Assembly (NCBI RefSeq): GCF_000213555.1
Contig: NZ_GL891990.1
Span: 43,664-60,193 of the forward strand
DNA length: 16,530 bases
Direction: 5' to 3'
Source of the DNA: Dysgonomonas gadei ATCC BAA-286
GTDB taxonomy: Bacteria; Bacteroidota; Bacteroidia; Bacteroidales; Dysgonomonadaceae
Positions 1 to 7,694 of the stretch are shown here, in pieces. Numbering within the stretch: position 1 is the first letter of the stretch; each line of letters opens with the position of its first letter. Below the pieces are notes generated by a model that was not told the origin of the DNA, ran no database searches, and worked only from the letters and a program-made list of their open reading frames with translations. Both the position numbers and the translations under genes were made by a program.

Positions 1-14
1 GAGAGAGAGAGAGA
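1..14. repeat. (GA)7 dinucleotide run at the window edge
   Basis: Seven GA units are directly visible, followed by CTAAG. The run touches the left edge, so its true length is unknown. It lies about 370 bp before the next gene and I see no coding frame through it. Confidence 0.9.
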
Positions 15-103
15 CTAAGTGTTAATTCAAATCTTTTTTCCTACATTCAACTTTGCGAGTCCTTTCAGGTTCGTCTGATATTTTTATATCCATACTTTAG
101 CAT

Positions 104-150
104 TACACGTACAATATACGCACGCGTAATGTGTGTATATGCGCACATAT
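104..150. repeat. Alternating purine/pyrimidine tract with competing hairpins
   Basis: Over 47 bp purines and pyrimidines alternate with only two phase breaks (113/114 and 128/129). The tract is also self-complementary. The arm 114-123 (ATATACGCAC) pairs with 131-140 (GTGTGTATAT) over 10 bp, including one G-T pair, around a 7-nt loop. An alternative hairpin pairs 129-135 with 142-148 around a 6-nt loop, and it competes for the same bases. Alternating RY tracts are prone to Z-DNA or cruciform extrusion. Whether this one does anything is unknown. Confidence 0.7.
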
Positions 151-381
151 TAACCATTCCGGCCACAAAAAACAAAAAAAGCATATATAAAAATTCAATG
201 TCTTCAAAGAAGCCTGCGCTTTGTCGTTTATTGTCTTCGATAAATTTATCTTCATTTTTTTGTCTATTGCTTGTGAAAGTGGTAAATAAATACTTTGGAG
301 CATTGAATTTTTCCTGCATAATACAACTCACCGGTAATAAGATATTAATGACATGCATACTTAACTAAACTAAAGAAAGTT

Positions 382-2244
382 ATGAAAACAAAACTATCGA
401 TTTTATCTCTGTTCCTCCTGCTAATTCTGTCAGGAAATACAAATTTATCCGCCCAGGTGACAATAGGGGCAGGAACTCCTCCCGAGAGAGGGGCATTATT
501 GGATTTTAAAGAAAGAGATGTCACAAGTCCTACACAGGATGTGGTCAGTCTCGAAAATTCTACAAAAGGAGTCCTGCATCCAAAGGTTTTCCTTCGCGAC
601 GCTTCTAAACTTACACCTTTATATGGCGGTTCCGACGATGGCTCCGGAGTATGGTCCGACGAATCCACAGCCGAAGAGAAGCTGAAAGCGACGGGAATGG
701 TTGTTTATAACGTCAACCCTGACGCCATCAATATGGATGAAGGCTTATATATGTGGCAGATTGATGAATGGGTGAAATTGAATCAGGACGGAGCGGCAAT
801 TATCCAGCCTGTAAACTGTTCCGCTATCCGGATAAACGGTTCCTACATAGAAGGAGTACCTGCCAACAATAACAACTATCTGGAAATAGACCTGACTGTA
901 ACCAAAAAAGGTTCTTTCGTTATTTCAGTCTTATCCGGCAACGGCTATAGTTTTTATTACACAGGGGTCGCTTTGGAAACAGGGACATTAACAGTTAAAG
1001 TACCGGCACAGGGAACACCGGCTTTAGTACAAACGGATAAATTGACATTCAGTGGAATAAGTCTGGTTTCCGGTTGTGAGCCGGAAATAACGGTACAGGA
1101 AATGGTTGCCGCCTATACGATGGTCTGCTCATCGGCTGTGGTACAAGGTCAATTTTTCAAGGGCCAGGCTTTAACAACTTCGAATAAAATAAGAATGAAT
1201 ATCAATGTATCCCAACCGGGCTCATATAATATTTATACGGAAACAAAAAATGGCATCAGTTTTAGGGCTTCGGGGTCATTTGCCGCTACAGGAACACAAA
1301 CCGTAGAATTGCCGGGTACCGGAATCCCTACCATAAATGAAGACTTTCAGGTCGTAATAAAAGCAAATACATCGCTGGGTTCTGCGGAATGTTCCGTCTT
1401 GATTCCTATCATATTGCCGGATATGACCTATGCGATAATAGGCAGCGGAGTTTGGTCCTGGGCTGCAACACCAAGAACAAATGCTCTATCGAATACGGGT
1501 TCCGCCAGCTTTAGCCCTGATGGCCTCGTAAGGATAAAAAGTTTTAAACAATTATGGAGTACTACCAGTACATCCACCGCTACAACTAATCTAACCAACG
1601 GCATAAATGGTGGTAAATATCCTGATGTTGTTTTATACTTCGCATATGGTGCGGATCCGACATCTGCATTAACTACGGCACTTCTTAATTATATCAATGC
1701 GGGAGGTTGTGTAATATATGGTTCCTCTGATAATACAGCCACTGCCGTCAATACATTGATGAGTGGTCTTTTTGGAATATCACCGGCTCAGAATCAAACA
1801 GGAGGAGGGGATGATAATGTATATCCAATAGCAAACAATTCTTCTGATCCTATCATAAACGGGCCATTCGGTAATCTTGCGGGAATGTATTGGGGTGAGG
1901 ATAATACTTCTAATTACTCTATTGTAATGTCTTCTTTGCCTCCAAACTCCGTACAAATTTGTACAGCGCAGTCCACGTCAAAACCCGGTATAGATCCCGT
2001 CATATCAATTGTATGGTACAATAATAGTAAAAACTTTGTATATTTTGGGGATAGTACAGGGGCCAGTACCAGTGATACAAGCACCGGTGCATATCCTGCA
2101 ATTTACAGGAACAACTTGCCTGCATCTAAACTTTATGGGCCCGGCAGTACCAACAACCGTTATGTTTATAATGCGGCTTTAGAACTAAATGCAATGGCAT
2201 TTATGATTCGAAAGGCGGCGGTTAGCGGAATTAATCCTTATTAA
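382..2244 (+). CDS. Exported repeat protein with two Cys-bounded beta domains and a C-terminal alpha/beta domain
   Basis: A 620-residue secreted or surface protein of unknown function. Residues 1-24 form a typical signal peptide (Lys-rich start, long Leu-rich core, likely cut after LSA). Next comes a segment beginning VTIGAGTPPERGALLDFKE, a motif common at the mature N-terminus of Bacteroidales surface proteins with adhesin-like architecture (family knowledge, from memory). Two related repeats follow, at about 146-235 and 249-340. Both have a Gly/Ser-rich beta pattern, with NGYSFYYTG matching NGISFRASG, then a TGT..V.(V/L)P..GTP-like stretch. Each is bounded by cysteines (C146/C232 and C249/C337), suggesting an internal duplication with one disulfide each. 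Residues 349-615 look like an alpha/beta fold resembling glutamine-amidotransferase or ThuA-like domains (PDVVLYF, NAGGCVIYGSSD, NFVYFGDSTG), but I see no catalytic triad. No type IX sorting domain is evident at the C-terminus. The gene stands alone and ends at a shared hairpin terminator. Confidence 0.85.
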   Translation: MKTKLSILSLFLLLILSGNTNLSAQVTIGAGTPPERGALLDFKERDVTSPTQDVVSLENSTKGVLHPKVFLRDASKLTPLYGGSDDGSGVWSDESTAEEKLKATGMVVYNVNPDAINMDEGLYMWQIDEWVKLNQDGAAIIQPVNCSAIRINGSYIEGVPANNNNYLEIDLTVTKKGSFVISVLSGNGYSFYYTGVALETGTLTVKVPAQGTPALVQTDKLTFSGISLVSGCEPEITVQEMVAAYTMVCSSAVVQGQFFKGQALTTSNKIRMNINVSQPGSYNIYTETKNGISFRASGSFAATGTQTVELPGTGIPTINEDFQVVIKANTSLGSAECSVLIPIILPDMTYAIIGSGVWSWAATPRTNALSNTGSASFSPDGLVRIKSFKQLWSTTSTSTATTNLTNGINGGKYPDVVLYFAYGADPTSALTTALLNYINAGGCVIYGSSDNTATAVNTLMSGLFGISPAQNQTGGGDDNVYPIANNSSDPIINGPFGNLAGMYWGEDNTSNYSIVMSSLPPNSVQICTAQSTSKPGIDPVISIVWYNNSKNFVYFGDSTGASTSDTSTGAYPAIYRNNLPASKLYGPGSTNNRYVYNAALELNAMAFMIRKAAVSGINPY

Positions 2245-2334
2245 TTAGTATAAGCAGAATATGGATCAGGTCGTATCTATTGCCGGAAGTGCCCTCTTTG
2301 GCGCAAGCCTGCAAGAGTAAACCTAATAAAAGCG

Positions 2335-2365
2335 AAAGCGGACAATTCAAAGAATTGTCCGCTTT
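2335..2365. terminator. Bidirectional intrinsic terminator between the exported protein gene and groEL
   Basis: A perfect 14-bp inverted repeat: AAAGCGGACAATTC at 2335-2348 and GAATTGTCCGCTTT at 2352-2365, with a 3-nt loop AAA. On the forward strand the stem is followed by ACTTTTAA. On the reverse strand it is followed by CGCTTTTATTAG. It sits 91 bp past the forward gene's stop and 30 bp past the groEL stop, so it probably terminates both converging transcripts. Confidence 0.85.
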
Positions 2366-2394
2366 ACTTTTAATGGTATGTTAGATTGGATTGA

Positions 2395-4026
2395 TTACAT
2401 CATTCCGCCCATTCCACCGCCCATTGGAGGCATTGGAGCAGGGTTTTCTTCTTTCTTATCAGCTATGATACACTCAGTAGTAAGGAACATACCTGCAATA
2501 GAAGCTGCGTTTTCAAGAGCGACACGAGCCACTTTGGCAGGATCGATTACTCCGGCTGCATTCAGATTTTCATAAACATCCGTACGTGCATTGTAACCGT
2601 AATCTCCTTTACCTTCACGTATTTTCTGAACTACGACAGCTCCTTCTTTTCCGCTGTTAGCTACAATCTGACGAAGAGGTTCCTCGATAGCGCGTTTTAC
2701 GATTTCGATACCTGTAGTTTCATCTTCATTTTCGCCCTTCATGTTTTCAAGAGCATCGATAGCACGGATGTAAGCTACACCACCTCCCGGTACAGTACCT
2801 TCTTCGATAGCGGCACGGGTTGCGGAAAGAGCATCGTCAACACGGTCTTTCTTTTCCTTCATTTCCACTTCAGAAGCGGCGCCAACATAAAGAACTGCTA
2901 CACCACCTGCCAATTTAGCAAGACGTTCCTGCAGTTTTTCCTTATCGTAATCCGATGTTGTTTTCTCCATCTGTGAACGGATCTGGCCTACACGCGCAGC
3001 GATGGCTTCTTTTGCTCCGGCTCCGTTTACGATAGTAGTATTGTCCTTGTTGATAGTAATCTTATCAGCAGTACCAAGCATATCGAGAGTAGCAGCTTCC
3101 AGAGAAAGACCTCTTTCTTCTGTGATCACTGTACCTCCTGTAAGGATAGCGATATCTTCCAGCATTTCCTTGCGGCGGTCTCCGAAGCCCGGAGCTTTAA
3201 CGGCAGCTATTTTCAAGCCTGCGCGAAGACGGTTTACTACTAATGTGGTCAAAGCCTCTGAATCGATATCTTCAGCAATGATAAGCAGTGAACGGCCCGA
3301 TTTAAGAGCAGCTTCAAGTATTGGAAGGATATCTTTCAATACAGAAATCTTCTTATCGTGGATCAGTATATACGGGTTTTCAAGGTCAGCTTCCATTTTC
3401 TCTGTATCAGTTACAAAGTAAGGAGAAATATAACCTCTGTCGAATTGCATACCTTCTACTACGTCAACGTATGTTTCGGTACCTTTTGCTTCTTCAACTG
3501 TGATAACGCCTTCTTTTTTCACTTTACCCATCGCTTCAGCAATCAGCTTACCGATGGTTTCATCGCCGTTTGCAGAAATTTTAGCTACGTTCTCTATTTT
3601 TTGCAGGTCATCGCCTACTGTTACCGATTGCGCTTTGATGTTCTCAACAACTTTAACCACGGCTTTATCGATACCACGTTTCAAATCCATTGGATTTGCT
3701 CCTGCGGTAACGTTTTTAAGGCCTACGCTAACGATTGACTGTGCCAATACTGTAGCAGTAGTTGTTCCGTCACCGGCATCGTCGTTTGTTTTAGAAGCTA
3801 CTTCTTTTACAAGTTGTGCTCCCATGTTCTGGAATGGTTCTTCCAGTTCTATTTCTTTAGCAACAGTTACACCGTCCTTTGTAATGTGAGGCGCGCCGAA
3901 TTTCTTATCCAGAATTACATTACGGCCTTTAGGCCCAAGGGTTACTTTTACAGCATTAGCCAATGCATCAACACCTTTTTTGAGCTCGTCGCGAGCATCT
4001 ATATTAAATTTGATTTCTTTTGCCAT
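2395..4026 (-). CDS. groL: Chaperonin GroEL (Hsp60, 60 kDa subunit)
   Basis: This is the large chaperonin subunit, which forms the double-heptamer ATP-driven folding chamber with GroES in the cytoplasm. At 543 aa it is full length for the family. The start MAKEIKFNIDAR is the usual Bacteroidota N-terminus. The ATP-binding signature is intact: VTLGPKGRNV at about 28-37 and DAGDGTTTATVLAQ at about 83-96, including the catalytic Asp in DGTTT. The apical-domain segment around IAEDIDSEALTTLVVNRLRAG and the equatorial PGGGVAYI segment are present. The protein ends in a Met/Gly-rich GGM tail (GGGMGGMM), typical of GroEL. It lies downstream of groES across a 120-bp spacer that is unusually rich in short repeats. 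No CIRCE/HrcA operator is visible upstream of either gene. Confidence 0.99.
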   Translation of the reverse strand: MAKEIKFNIDARDELKKGVDALANAVKVTLGPKGRNVILDKKFGAPHITKDGVTVAKEIELEEPFQNMGAQLVKEVASKTNDDAGDGTTTATVLAQSIVSVGLKNVTAGANPMDLKRGIDKAVVKVVENIKAQSVTVGDDLQKIENVAKISANGDETIGKLIAEAMGKVKKEGVITVEEAKGTETYVDVVEGMQFDRGYISPYFVTDTEKMEADLENPYILIHDKKISVLKDILPILEAALKSGRSLLIIAEDIDSEALTTLVVNRLRAGLKIAAVKAPGFGDRRKEMLEDIAILTGGTVITEERGLSLEAATLDMLGTADKITINKDNTTIVNGAGAKEAIAARVGQIRSQMEKTTSDYDKEKLQERLAKLAGGVAVLYVGAASEVEMKEKKDRVDDALSATRAAIEEGTVPGGGVAYIRAIDALENMKGENEDETTGIEIVKRAIEEPLRQIVANSGKEGAVVVQKIREGKGDYGYNARTDVYENLNAAGVIDPAKVARVALENAASIAGMFLTTECIIADKKEENPAPMPPMGGGMGGMM

Positions 4027-4050
4027 TTTATTTTTAGTTTTAAAGATTTC

Positions 4051-4125
4051 TAGTTTACTGGTTTACTAGGATTTGATAGTTTACTAGTCATTAGAGTTAT
4101 AAGCAATTCTAGCAGGCTGGTAAAC
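4051..4125. repeat. Short direct and inverted repeats in the groES-groEL spacer
   Basis: GTTTACTRG occurs three times on the forward strand: GTTTACTGG at 4053-4061, GTTTACTAG at 4061-4069 and GTTTACTAG at 4079-4087. An inverted relative, CTGGTAAAC, lies at 4117-4125. In the groES-groEL transcript (reverse strand) AGTTTACCAG can pair with the later CTAGTAAACT (9 of 10 positions) or with the neighbouring copies, so alternative hairpins can form just before the groEL start codon. Confidence 0.7.
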
Positions 4126-4146
4126 TTTTATCTAGTACACTCGCAA

Positions 4147-4416
4147 TTAAATAATTGCAAGAATATCCGACTGACGCATGATGAGGTAAACCTGACCTTC
4201 CAGTTCTATTTCAGTTCCGGCATATTTACCATAAAGCACATTGTCTTTCGGTTTTACCACCATATCTTCGTCCTTTGTTCCATTTCCTACGGCAATTACT
4301 TCGCCTTTAAGCGGTTTTTCTTTTGCAGTATCAGGAATAATGATACCTCCCACACTTTTTTCTTCTGCAGCGGCCGGTTTTACAAGCACTCTGTCTGCTA
4401 ATGGTTTAATACTCAT
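4147..4416 (-). CDS. groS: Co-chaperonin GroES (Hsp10)
   Basis: This is the 10-kDa heptameric lid that caps GroEL. At 89 aa it is slightly shorter than the roughly 97 aa of the E. coli protein but within the normal range. The hallmark N-terminal pattern (KPLADRVLVKP, residues 4-14) is followed by the mobile loop that contacts GroEL (about 15-33, with VGGIIIPDTAKEKP). The rest is the beta-barrel with GEVIAVGNG and the VLYGKYAGTEIELEGQ strand. It is the first gene of the groES-groEL unit and is transcribed toward groEL. Upstream I see only weak -7-like words on the reverse strand (TATACTTTG at 4491-4499 and TACCTTTG at 4625-4632), neither with a well-placed -33 element. I see no CIRCE inverted repeat. 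Confidence 0.98.
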   Translation of the reverse strand: MSIKPLADRVLVKPAAAEEKSVGGIIIPDTAKEKPLKGEVIAVGNGTKDEDMVVKPKDNVLYGKYAGTEIELEGQVYLIMRQSDILAII

Positions 4417-4880
4417 GATTCTTTAAGATTTTAAATTGTTATATATTAAATTTTAAATATTTTCTGATTAGAGATAAGCGAAATGCGTGCCAAAGTATAT
4501 TTCTGTCAAAAAAGCAGGATAAGGAACGTATGAAAACTGACAAGTAGTCATTTGCTGTTAACAGTCATAAATTAACAGTTAATATAAATACGTCTTCTTC
4601 AGCTTACTCCTTGTTAAAAAGTGACAAAGGTAACACTGGAAGCAATTAATAATTAAGAATGAAAAATTAATAATTTGCTTGCTGAGTAAAGAATCCCGTC
4701 AGTTAACAGTCATCAGTCAACAACTTGTATCTCGTTTCTTGTCCACTCGTAACTTCTAACTTTCTTCAAAAGGTAACAAAGGTTACACTATTTCACTTAT
4801 TTGCTAATTATTTTTTTCAAAGAACGATAAGCTAACAGCTATTAGCCATAAGCTACACATATAGATAAAGTAATTTATTA
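4417..4880. other. 464-bp repeat-rich intergenic region between groES and the POT transporter gene
   Basis: I found no gene. The region is a patchwork of short degenerate repeats. GTTAACAGTCAT occurs at 4557-4568 and 4702-4713. ACAAAGGTAACACT at 4624-4637 recurs as ACAAAGGTTACACT at 4776-4789 (13 of 14 identical), and the second copy sits inside the inverted repeat GTAAC-AAAG-GTTAC (4773-4786). ATTAACAGTTAAT at 4571-4583 is a perfect palindrome around one base. GCTAACAGCTATTAGC at 4831-4846 has 5-bp arms, and ATAAGCTA occurs on both sides of it. The groES promoter should lie here but cannot be placed confidently. Confidence 0.7.
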
Positions 4881-6392
4881 TTATTCAGTCTCCGGGTTCA
4901 GTTTCTTTTTATCCAGATTTCTCACTACCCGTCCATATATGACAAGTGCGATGGCAGAAACTAATCCGATAACGAAAAAGACATACCATAAATAGTGCGC
5001 ATTGGCAGTTGCGGCAGCATAGTCGGCAGCAAAATTCGTAGAATTAGCAAATCTTTCAGATAAAGGATCAGGACAAAACATCTCCAACAAGAACCCTGCA
5101 ACAATAAAACTCACCAATGAGGATACAAATGAATGCAGGTGACTAAAACCTAAATAGAGCCCTTCTTCTCCTTTTGGAGACTGTAAAGAAAAATATTCGA
5201 GGAAACGAGGTGATATAAAACATTCGGCCAAAGCCTGAAAAGCAATACCGACAATCAGCATAAGAGTTATCGGATGTATCGTAAACAATCCCCCTACAGC
5301 AATCAGTTCGCCTCCCATCATATTTCCGAACGCCATTAACAGGGCCGATACAGGAATTATAAACATCCCAACCATAATTGAGGCCAAAGGTGTTCTTTTC
5401 TTCATTATAGTTGTCACTAAATTCACCAATAAAAAGACGACAAAAGGATTTACATTGGCAATCCATCCCGGCGAGGCATCTTGTCCTACCATTCTGATAA
5501 CATACTTAGGCATAGATGCATACATCTGCTGTTGTACAATCCAGAAACCACTGGTTATTAGAATAAGCGCAACGAGACGTCCATTCTGACAAACCTTAAT
5601 TAACGCAGCCCATATTTCGGAGAGACTTTTACCCTGTCCTTCCGTCTTAGTCGATTTATACATGAAAAAGACCACAACCAGTGCTATCAAAGTCATTGTT
5701 GCTGAAAAATAGTTCAGATAAACCAAACCCTGATCTCCGATACTTTTGCGAAGAGGATCTACAATTGTTTTCCCGGTGAACGCACCTATATTGACCATCA
5801 TATAGAATATGGCAAATCCTCTGGCACGGGTTTCCGATGTAGTTTCTTTGGCTACTGTGCCGGATATAACCGACTTGATAAATGCTCCTCCCACCACTAT
5901 AAATAATAGTATAGGGATAATAGACCATTGATGTACGCTCTCTCTAAGTCCGGTAAATGTTGTATATCTGTCAAAATTTCCAACTCCTATCCATTTGAAA
6001 AATGAACGGAATATAGCAATAATGCTTCCCGGTTCCGTTTCAGATAAATCCTGATTCAGACCGACAGCATTAGCAGCTCCATAACTTACAAGCCCTGAAC
6101 TTTCCAGAAAGGTAGGGATAAGGCCCAGAGCGAAATATCCGATAGTTAATAAGGCAAAAGCGGTCATTATTGCTCTTCTAAATCCGATCTTATCAGAATA
6201 TGCACCTAGAAAGGTAGGGAGAAAATATAATAGTGCTGAGAATGAACCGGCAATAATACCGGCTTCAACATCTGAAAAGCCCCATACATTTGATAAATAT
6301 AATGTTAGTGAAATAAAAATCGCATAATACGCCAGCCGTTCGAGCAGTTCGACGGAATTGGCAACCCAAAAGGCCCTTGAAAATTTAGTCAT
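4881..6392 (-). CDS. POT/PTR2-family MFS transporter (probable proton-coupled oligopeptide symporter)
   Basis: A 503-residue inner-membrane transporter. The N-terminal motif ELLERLAYY (residues 15-23) matches the ExxER proton-coupling motif of POT peptide transporters. FYMMVNIGA (196-204) matches the PTR2 signature FYxxINxG. About 12 or more hydrophobic segments are apparent. After the third membrane segment there is a long polar stretch (about 97-155) with an aromatic, possibly re-entrant piece (FRSFFKWIGVGNF), so the protein differs from the minimal 12-helix plan. The likely role is H+-driven import of di- or tripeptides, which suits a proteolytic or gut-type Bacteroidales lifestyle; the substrate is inferred. 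It follows the histidine kinase gene by 92 bp and has its own -7-like element in that gap, so it may be transcribed separately. Confidence 0.88.
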   Translation of the reverse strand: MTKFSRAFWVANSVELLERLAYYAIFISLTLYLSNVWGFSDVEAGIIAGSFSALLYFLPTFLGAYSDKIGFRRAIMTAFALLTIGYFALGLIPTFLESSGLVSYGAANAVGLNQDLSETEPGSIIAIFRSFFKWIGVGNFDRYTTFTGLRESVHQWSIIPILLFIVVGGAFIKSVISGTVAKETTSETRARGFAIFYMMVNIGAFTGKTIVDPLRKSIGDQGLVYLNYFSATMTLIALVVVFFMYKSTKTEGQGKSLSEIWAALIKVCQNGRLVALILITSGFWIVQQQMYASMPKYVIRMVGQDASPGWIANVNPFVVFLLVNLVTTIMKKRTPLASIMVGMFIIPVSALLMAFGNMMGGELIAVGGLFTIHPITLMLIVGIAFQALAECFISPRFLEYFSLQSPKGEEGLYLGFSHLHSFVSSLVSFIVAGFLLEMFCPDPLSERFANSTNFAADYAAATANAHYLWYVFFVIGLVSAIALVIYGRVVRNLDKKKLNPETE

Positions 6393-6431
6393 TAGATTTG
6401 ATAGAATTGTTAAAATTTAAACGAATCGTCA

Positions 6432-6439
6432 CAAAAATA
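6432..6439 (-). promoter_or_regulatory. Candidate -7 element for the POT transporter gene
   Basis: The reverse strand reads TATTTTTG, matching TAnnTTTG, 40 bp upstream of the ATG at 6392. No TTG is placed 19-21 bp upstream of it, so support is from the -7 only. Confidence 0.3.
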
Positions 6440-6484
6440 AGAAAATAATCCTGTTTAGAAAGGTTATGCGCTTTACGGAATATG

Positions 6485-7636
6485 TTAATTAGACCTTTTT
6501 AACTCAATACAAAAAGTAGTGCCGACACCTATCTCCGATGACTTCACATAAATTTTACCTCTATGGTACGATTCTATAATGCGCTTTGCCAGAGAAAGCC
6601 CCAGTCCCCATCCCCTTTTCTTTGTGGTAAATCCCGGACTGAAGATCGTTTTGAATTTTGATTTAGGAATGCCTTTTCCCGTATCCCGTATATCCAGGCT
6701 TATTATTTTACCTTTATCGGACAAGGTGTAAATGATCTCGCCCTGACCTTCCATTGCATCCACTGCATTTTTTGTCAGATTCTCTATCACCCAGCTTAAT
6801 AAAGGCTCACTTACGTTTGCATAAAGAGGTGCAGATGACAACTGAAGTTCAAAAATGACTTTTTTCGAAATTCGCTTTTCAAGATAGGTTATAGATTGAG
6901 TTACGATTTCATTTATATCCTTTCGTTCCAAAGATGGAGCAGAACCTATTTTCGAGAACCTGTCCGTTATCATTTGCAGGCGGTTCACATCTTTTTCCAT
7001 ATCCAACAAGATAGACTGATCGGCATTTTTTAATTTCAGATATTCCAGCCATGCCAGCAATGATGATATCGGCGTTCCTAACTGATGTGCCGTTTCTTTC
7101 GACAGACCTACCCAAAGGCGGTCCTGTTCCATTCGCATCGTGGTAAACAATGCAAAAAAGGCAGTTATCATAAATATGATCAGTACACTCACCTGAACAT
7201 ACGGATATAATTGTAACCGCTTTAGGGTGTAAGAATCGTCGTAATATACATACTGGTCAAAATCCTCAACTTCGATAACAATGGGTTTATGTCTCTTTTC
7301 AAAAGTTCGGGACTGCTGTTTCAGAAACTCCTGTTCATCGGTTTCGGGAAGTTCTATATTTGTGGAAGTATAGTAGTTATCTTTCTTGTCATATAAAATG
7401 ACGGGGATAGTCGTGTTGCTTTTCAGAATCTGGACTACCAGGTTCATATTCAGATTTTCGGTATTACTGGCCATTTCTTTAGTGGCCTCAGCCCAGATCT
7501 CGATCTTGTTGCGTTCTTCTTTCGAAAGGTCTTTTACCAGGTAATGAGAGACAATAAGCGACCCGAAAGCTATTATTATAGCCACTATAATAAGGATGTA
7601 CCGCAATAAGAGCCTATTGTTCTCAAATATTTTCAT
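6485..7636 (-). CDS. Membrane-bound sensor histidine kinase (orphan)
   Basis: A 383-aa two-component sensor kinase. One membrane helix lies at about 12-30. A periplasmic sensing segment of some 110 residues follows, then a second helix at about 145-166. The cytoplasmic catalytic core has the H-box SKETAHQLGTP with phospho-acceptor H184, the N-box ENLTKNAVDAM (N286/N290), the G1 box DTGKGI (318-323), an F-box-like FSPGFTTK (332-339) and the G2 box GWGLGL (342-347). All residues needed for autophosphorylation are present. There is no HAMP or PAS domain between the second helix and the H-box, and no receiver or response regulator gene in the window, so the partner is unknown. It is last in the glsA-glsB-ogt-maf run, 58 bp after maf, and is probably cotranscribed. 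That would tie it to envelope-lipid genes by context only. Confidence 0.92.
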   Translation of the reverse strand: MKIFENNRLLLRYILIIVAIIIAFGSLIVSHYLVKDLSKEERNKIEIWAEATKEMASNTENLNMNLVVQILKSNTTIPVILYDKKDNYYTSTNIELPETDEQEFLKQQSRTFEKRHKPIVIEVEDFDQYVYYDDSYTLKRLQLYPYVQVSVLIIFMITAFFALFTTMRMEQDRLWVGLSKETAHQLGTPISSLLAWLEYLKLKNADQSILLDMEKDVNRLQMITDRFSKIGSAPSLERKDINEIVTQSITYLEKRISKKVIFELQLSSAPLYANVSEPLLSWVIENLTKNAVDAMEGQGEIIYTLSDKGKIISLDIRDTGKGIPKSKFKTIFSPGFTTKKRGWGLGLSLAKRIIESYHRGKIYVKSSEIGVGTTFCIELKRSN

Positions 7637-7694
7637 GCAATAAAGATAATTGTTTTATTCTTTAACGCATTTTCGACGGGAATAATATTGATTA

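Larger units (their letters stand above)
1..381. other. Intergenic region upstream of the exported protein gene
   Basis: No credible gene is present. The short open frames here are AT-rich, overlap one another on both strands and resemble no family I know. The region starts with a (GA)7 run, carries an alternating purine/pyrimidine tract at 104-150 (separate entry), and has a weak promoter-like pair: TTG at 267-269 and TACTTTG at 291-297, 21 bp apart. This is one base shorter than the Bacteroidetes -7 consensus TAnnTTTG. If used, it would give a leader of roughly 75-80 nt before the ATG at 382. An AAAGAAAG stretch just upstream of that ATG is the only ribosome-binding-like sequence. Confidence 0.6.

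Noticed and set aside
65..368. Three overlapping open frames on both strands in the first 370 bases (66-97 codons)
   Set aside because: They overlap each other, have AT-driven composition, contain the alternating RY tract and lack any recognisable motif. I treat the stretch as non-coding.
3002..3889. Forward-strand frames of 60-139 codons inside groEL
   Set aside because: They are antisense shadows of a highly conserved gene whose codon pattern explains them.
4051..4125. A CRISPR array in the groES-groEL spacer
   Set aside because: The repeats are only about 9 bp, unevenly spaced and partly inverted, with no cas genes nearby.
4831..4854. Intrinsic terminator for the POT transporter gene
   Set aside because: The inverted repeat has only 5-bp arms and no adjacent T tract on the reverse strand, so I list it as a repeat and not as a terminator.
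4417..4880. CIRCE (TTAGCACTC-N9-GAGTGCTAA) heat-shock operator upstream of groES
   Set aside because: I searched the region by eye on both strands and found no such inverted repeat.
5143..5928. Extra reverse-strand frames inside the transporter gene
   Set aside because: They are out-of-frame shadows with Cys/Arg/Tyr-rich nonsense composition. The transporter frame is continuous and carries family motifs.
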